Below the pieces are notes generated by a model. That model was not told the DNA's origin and ran no database searches. It saw nothing but the letters and a program-made list of their open reading frames with translations. Position numbers and translations under genes: made by a program. From Stenopsyche tienmushanensis (taxonomy: Eukaryota > Arthropoda > Insecta > Trichoptera > Stenopsychidae), in the NCBI GenBank assembly GCA_008973525.1, contig WACJ01000444.1, positions 1 to 64,000 on the forward strand: DNA of 64,000 nt, given 5' to 3'. Numbering within the stretch: the stretch's first letter is position 1; each line of letters begins with the position of its first letter. Shown here piece by piece: positions 59,420 through 64,000 of the stretch.

Positions 59420-60318
59420 AAATATAATGCTATAAAGCAGTAAATTGTCTTATAAATATGTGAATGGACTTAAATTATAAACAAAAAAGTTCATGTAGAG
59501 TTTTTGGGAAGAAATCAATTACTTTCTCAAAATTTCAATGGATTGGCATAAAGCTGATGCTGATCAAGTCTGACGCTGCAGGCTGTAAAATATCAATTAT
59601 CAAATTTCATAGCAATGCTTATGCTGTTTCAATTTTGAAAGACACGTTTGGATCATTAATCAATTTCCTCAAAATAAATAATGGTCCAATGTTTTCTTCC
59701 CGTATTATTGTTGCTGCTGCTCCAAATCGTGCAGAAGAGAGCCGGACGTCATTTTTGAGTGACGTGAGACATAATAGGTTTCCACTTGTCCCCCGCAGTG
59801 ACCGGAAGGGCGTTTAAGCTCACTGATTGCCACATTTCCATTTTTTCCAAATCCACAATGCGGGAGACCAGCTGGTGCACTTGACTGACATTCAATCCGT
59901 TCCATTGTTGCACTTTCATTCATTTCGAATGACACACATGCTATCGCCACTATTTTCTTTGCGAACGCACGTTACAAATAATGCTGGTTAAAATTGAATA
60001 TCGACATTTTGAAATTTGATCTGAACGAGAACGAGTAAAATAATGTGCAAAAAAAGCATCAGTCTTTATAATCAAATTTACAGAGCATCATAAAAACTTG
60101 TCGTTGGATATATCCAACCGGATGAAAAAAAAGGACCGAGCGTCTACTTTCTTAGTAGAAGAGGACCCTCAAAAATAGTCTGAAGTAGACAACGGTACTA
60201 CTTGCCACCAAAGAGGGGTCGCCATATATTATCTGGAGTTGCTCCCGATCTTCGTTGACAAAGAAATGTTTTAAAAGGGAGAGGCGTTTTATTCATTTTT
60301 CAACGGTACTGCCAACGA
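59420..60318. other. Intergenic DNA, no gene recognised
   Basis: A 117-codon plus frame (59464-59817) lies here; its composition changes midway and no motif is known, so it is not called. 60120-60300 is less AT-rich, with TCTACTTTCTTAGTAGA as a small inverted repeat. Confidence 0.35.
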
Positions 60319-60322
60319 TTAA

Positions 60323-60513
60323 CCCGTATTGTGGTACAGTCGCCTATTTGCGATCGAATTCAGTGATTCAGAAAGAACATTCTAGCACGTTGAGCTCTAT
60401 ACCCGCTGCTGTGGTCCTGACAGACAAATAGACTTATATGACGATAAGTGGTGGACAAGCAAATATAGCATCTAAGATGTTGATGATTTTAAATTAGCTC
60501 ACTACTCAAAGGG
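60323..60513 (+). mobile_element. piggyBac-like MITE, copy F (short form)
   Basis: Flanked by TTAA on both sides (60319-60322 and 60514-60517). Left end CCCGTATTGTGGTACAGTCG, right end GCTCACTACTCAAAGGG. It joins the A-type left part (TATTTGCGATCGAATTCAG, GATTCAGAAAGAACATTC) directly to the D/E-type right part (CTGTGGTCCTGACAGACAAA and beyond), so it is an internally deleted derivative of about 191 bp. Confidence 0.8.
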
Positions 60514-60594
60514 TTAAGGGCTATATCTGAGCGTTCTCAGGGAAACACATACGAAAAATAACGTACAGATAACACTGTTAGACTTTGTTGCATG

Positions 60595-60617
60595 CTTAGC
60601 TCATTACTCAAAGGGTT
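60595..60617 (+). repeat. Isolated MITE right end
   Basis: TTAGCTCATTACTCAAAGGG followed by TTAA, the same terminus as the element at 60323, about 80 bp away. Only the last 20 bp are present. Confidence 0.6.
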
Positions 60618-60624
60618 AAGAGGT

Positions 60625-62345
60625 TTCAGAAGGTTGATGATGCAACATGTGTTTCACTCGCTCCAAAATCATTTGATCCTCAGAATCACCTCCAACTGAT
60701 CGAATTATCAAAGTGTCGCTATTCGTTCAATGAATTTATTATTGAAATTTTAACTGACTTGAGTTCCTCCCAGGAAATGGATGCAAATCTATCATTTCAC
60801 CCTGCATCGAGTAACATCAACTTATTGTACCAATAATAAAATCTTCTACAACGGCTTATATTCACCAATGAGATGGTGAAAATATGGATATTTTCAATAC
60901 CGGAACATTAAATCAATCGTTTGAAATTTAATCTTGATCCTATGAACTGGAAGAACGCAGCATAAGTGGCGAAATAAATTAAAACACGACGTATGGTGTG
61001 AAAATTTCACACATCTGGACGACTACCCTTCAACCAATTTCTGCATTAACGATGTAATTGTTTTAGGAAAGTGATGACCGACATTGAGATGGTATCAGCA
61101 GGGGTCATATGCGAAATGCATGGCAATTTGATTTATGGGAGCAAATGTCCAGCAACGTCGGTCATCCAGCTGTTGGGTGAAGAGCGACAATAAGTTGTGA
61201 TCGTTGCAGGGAACCGTCACTGGCATCCCTTCACACGCTGGGCCCATCAATATCATCGTTTATAAGCGACTATTCTTCATTTACATGACAGCTGAGCAAC
61301 CGTAATAGCCGGCTGTCGAGTCATTATCAGGCGGCAAGCTGACTGAAAGACTTGCCAGGAGACGTCCAGGATTTTTGCCCAGGAGTCACTGAGCCGGTGC
61401 ACATTACGTTGATGCGCGTATTGAGTTTTACGGAAACAGTAATGAATCTTATTTATTTGAAGTCAGAGTGACACTTGGCGATGTATGTGCCCTCCCGAAG
61501 CTTAACGATGGTCGTAATTGTCATTTTGACCTCGCGGACTTAATTTATGCTTATACCAACATTAATCGTCGTAAATAAAACTTTATGAGCCATGGTTTCA
61601 TTTGGATTAAAAATAGAAAGTATTGTATCGAAGATGGCTCCGTTAATTCTACTCGCTTCGCCAATCTGCGGGAACGCCAATTGTAGAAGGGAACGTACCC
61701 TAGTTTTAATAATGTTATTGACATGTTCGAGACATCAATTTATCTTCCAATGATCCATAATGAGCTACAGAAGTTATGACAACAAGCAAGCAGACCGTCA
61801 CTCACAATCAATGTTACCAGTTAACAATCAGCAGTTACCTCAATTGCCTTTATACATATCAAGAATTGCTATATGCAAATTACCATGAACACATAAGGCA
61901 ATGACATTTAATTATCAATATATTTATTTCACTTACAAAAATATACATATTCATTGTTTGATCACTAATACCGTAAATCAAATCAAAGAATGAAATTGAG
62001 TGAATTTTACTACAATATATGCATCAGATTATCATCAGATTGTCTTCTTAGCCCTTTTATGTCATTCATAATAAAGTAATTTGATGTAATATTATATAAG
62101 GTTGCATTTAAATTTAAATTATAACAATTAGAGTCTTTGTTTAGAATGTTTCGTTTTATATGATTATGTTAGATTAAGTCAAAAAATTGAATGAAAATCT
62201 GCGAGTGAGTAGCGAAATTATAATTCAAAAAATATATAATTATTAGTGCAAATCCAATCAATCATTGGATTTTTAATTCTTTTTATTTTTTATAATTTTA
62301 AATTAAATTTGATTAATCTGCGTATATAAGATGTTTAGCAAATGA
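60625..62345. other. Unique, partly less AT-rich DNA
   Basis: 61040-61560 is the least AT-rich unique stretch in this part. At 61067-61193 a possible terminal exon follows a branch-like ATTAAC and TTGTTTTAG: 41 codons (EMVSAGVICEMHGNLIYG, then CPATSVIQLLGEERQ) to TAA. Such a short frame is expected by chance at this base composition, so it is only noted. Confidence 0.35.
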
Positions 62346-62351
62346 ACCAAG

Positions 62352-62560
62352 TTTTTTTTTTTTTGGGTTACGAGAGAGATCTGGCTGCAGGAGGGACGAC
62401 TTCCCGCAGTCAAGGCTAACCGACGGCTCTTCCCAATTCCCGCCTCCTGCGTGTCACTCCCCAACCGGCAACGGTGCAAACGCAAAAAGAGATAAGTCGG
62501 TATGCACGTGCAATGTCTCCACAGGGCCACAAGAGATGGCGCTGTTAACACAATAAATTG
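62352..62560 (-). mobile_element. Retroposon 3' end (LINE or SINE), poly-T headed
   Basis: Thirteen T at 62352-62364, then a GC-richer block of about 200 bp (GGCTGCAGGAGGGACGAC, CGCCTCCTGCGTGTCACTCC). In complement this is a 3' end with poly-A tail. AGATGGCGCTGTTAA at about 62535 and AGATGTCGCTGTTAA at about 62580 repeat each other just beyond it. No coding remains were recognised. Confidence 0.5.
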
Positions 62561-62667
62561 CACCTGAAGAGAGATGGAAGATGTCGCTGTTAATCTGGCG
62601 AATTAAATCTACTCAGATGATCAGTGCTACTGCGTGGAGATGGTAAATCGCCCACGCTACACTATGT

Positions 62668-63350
62668 TTCACACATAGACTATATGTCCTAAGTCAGGGT
62701 TGTTGAAATAGATTTTTTTTTCAACATTTTGAAAAAATACCCAAAATTTCGCATTTAAATCGTCATAACATTTTCATCTGCGGTCGTATTAGTACAAAAT
62801 AACTGTTTTTGTATTTTGCAATATATTTTTGATCAAAATAAATGATTATTTTATGCAATTGATTTAAAAAAAAAAATAGTTCTGAGCTTCCAAAATCACA
62901 TAAAATATGCAAACGAATGAGAAATATCAACTTATAAATTCTCTAAACAAAAAACTCACAAATATTTTCAACTTACTTTAGTTTTAAAAAACTCTCTAGA
63001 TTATACTCTTTTCAATGATATGCTAAATTTTATAAAAATCTTTCAATAAGTCTTAAACTTGAAGAGTTACCAATTTGCCAGGGTCAGGGTTAAGAAAATA
63101 TTTTTTATGTTTGAAATGTTTTTATCGAATTTATTTACAAAATTTGTTCAAATCGGCCATCTCTGCTTCGTATGCACGCACTACACCTTTTTCTTATTTC
63201 AACTGTAGTTGTCTGAAGTAGCAGTTCCTCTTTCGTTAATTTCGACAACCCTGATACTTAACCCGGACATAGAGTCTATGTGTGAAACGTAGTAAAAGAC
63301 CCCAGTAACCCCCAATTTTTTCTGTCGATTCATGTGCAAAACACCCTGTA
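62668..63350 (+). mobile_element. Non-autonomous element with inner and outer inverted repeats
   Basis: Aligned in inverse orientation with 39240-39859. An inner inverted pair lies at 62668-62713 (TATGTTTCACACATAGACTA, then CAGGGTTGTTGAAAT) and 63237-63292 (AATTTCGACAACCCTGATAC, then ATAGAGTCTATGTGTGAAAC). The outer right end, complement ACAGGGTGTTTTGCACATGA at about 63329-63348, is followed by TA. The outer left end is missing, so the copy is truncated or rearranged. Non-coding. Confidence 0.7.
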
Positions 63351-63359
63351 TATTTGTTC

Positions 63360-63475
63360 AGAAGTAGAAAATCAAACAAAACCTGGGTCGAGATAATCGG
63401 TTGGAAATGTGAAATCTTCAAATTTTCCAAATTTATAGATATTATAATTTTATTTTCAGTAGTCCGAATTTGAAC
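63360..63475 (+). repeat. Hairpin short repeat family, copy
   Basis: AGAAAATCAAACAAAACCTG then GGTCGAGATAATCGGTTGG, then TTTCCAAATTTATAG and AGTCCGAATTTGAAC, the family order, directly beside the element end at 63350. Confidence 0.5.
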
Positions 63476-63479
63476 ATAC

Positions 63480-64000
63480 CAAATATGCCGATGCATGGTT
63501 ATATTAAAAAATATATATTTTAGTACAACAATATTAAAATAGGCTTCTGCGTGTCACTGGTTCCCATAGCATTATTTTATGACTTCATCAAGAATCAATT
63601 GGGAGTGTATCAATAGGCATTCGAATCGAATAAAACAATTTAAATTGTAGAGAACCTAATGGAATCATCAAAAAAGACTCACTCAGCATATGGGATAATA
63701 AAAGAGTACTTATTTGATTTCGAATCAAGTTTCAACACTGTCATAGATGATTGTGATTGATCAGTCATCCGATGTAAGTGGACGGTCGAAATCAAAGAAT
63801 TTATTAAAGTGCTCGTTTGTGTCACTTGTTTCATTGTCATTTGAATTGTTATTTAAGTGAGTTAAATGGCATATAGCATGTTGGACAATAATTTATATGG
63901 AAAGATCACGGCCCTGGTGTCGGCCACATTAATAAATTAACGGTGACAATTCACTCCATTGTGTGCCTGTAATGTGTGCATTGTGACCGGGAATATGTGC
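63480..64000. other. Intergenic DNA to window end
   Basis: No gene, repeat or structure supported. Confidence 0.45.

Noticed and set aside
61067..61193. Candidate terminal exon after TTGTTTTAG
   Set aside because: Only 41 codons in a less AT-rich stretch where such open frames arise by chance; no upstream partner. Kept as a note in the region entry.
1..64000. CRISPR arrays, bacterial operons, ribosome binding sites, rRNA
   Set aside because: The sequence is eukaryotic in character; no regularly spaced repeats, packed genes or rRNA core sequences were seen.

Overview
This window is nuclear DNA from an arthropod, most likely an insect. It is very AT-rich, has no long intact single-exon genes and no operon-like packing. 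Its recognisable protein-coding matter is nearly all decayed transposable elements: mariner, Tigger/pogo, hAT and a retroviral envelope of the insect errantivirus type. I cannot fix the order. The element mix (errantivirus-like Env, several mariner lineages, a CRHH-type transposase family I recall from aphid and cnidarian genomes) would suit a hemipteran, but that is inference. I found no rRNA, CRISPR array, convincing tRNA or recognisable conserved host gene.

Layout. 1-3.1 kb: a piggyBac-like MITE, a broken envelope gene and an internally deleted mariner. 4.0-4.6 kb: a repeat carrying a hAT dimerisation domain, with a second, more deleted copy at 52.0-52.5 kb. 5-21 kb: mostly AT-rich non-coding DNA with a possible signal-peptide exon at 15.3 kb, a mariner end at 15.8 kb and a 0.6 kb repeat at 18.6-19.2 kb that recurs at 57.6 kb. 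21.3-22.4 kb: a decayed transposase with an FDTTAxNTG/CRHH signature. 27.2-27.7 kb: the best host-gene-like block, with a TATA box, leader, small ORF and a splice-donor-like end. 29.7 kb: a possible terminal exon. 30.5-33.8 kb: two related MITEs in direct orientation. 35.2-35.6 kb: an antisense mariner fragment hidden under a plus-strand open frame. 39.0-39.9 kb: a TIR element with a duplicated DDE-motif segment, and a related copy at 62.7-63.35 kb. 42.2-43.7 kb: a MITE beside a clearly bounded, internally deleted Tigger with a TA target duplication. 49.3-50.1 kb: a mariner with a D34D catalytic core. 53.55 kb: the 3' end of another mariner. 59.0-59.4 and 62.35-62.55 kb: two GC-richer inserts with poly-T heads, read as minus-strand retroposon 3' ends.

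At least six related elements share the end TTAA-CCCTTTGAG, so they form one piggyBac-like MITE family. Another short family, present at about eight places, carries a conserved ATCCAGG...CCTGGAT hairpin. The rest is unique non-coding DNA with several less AT-rich pockets that may be regulatory. Nothing here works together as a pathway; the window reads as an intergenic or intronic region shaped by repeated transposon insertion and decay. I did not find a convincing new biological system.
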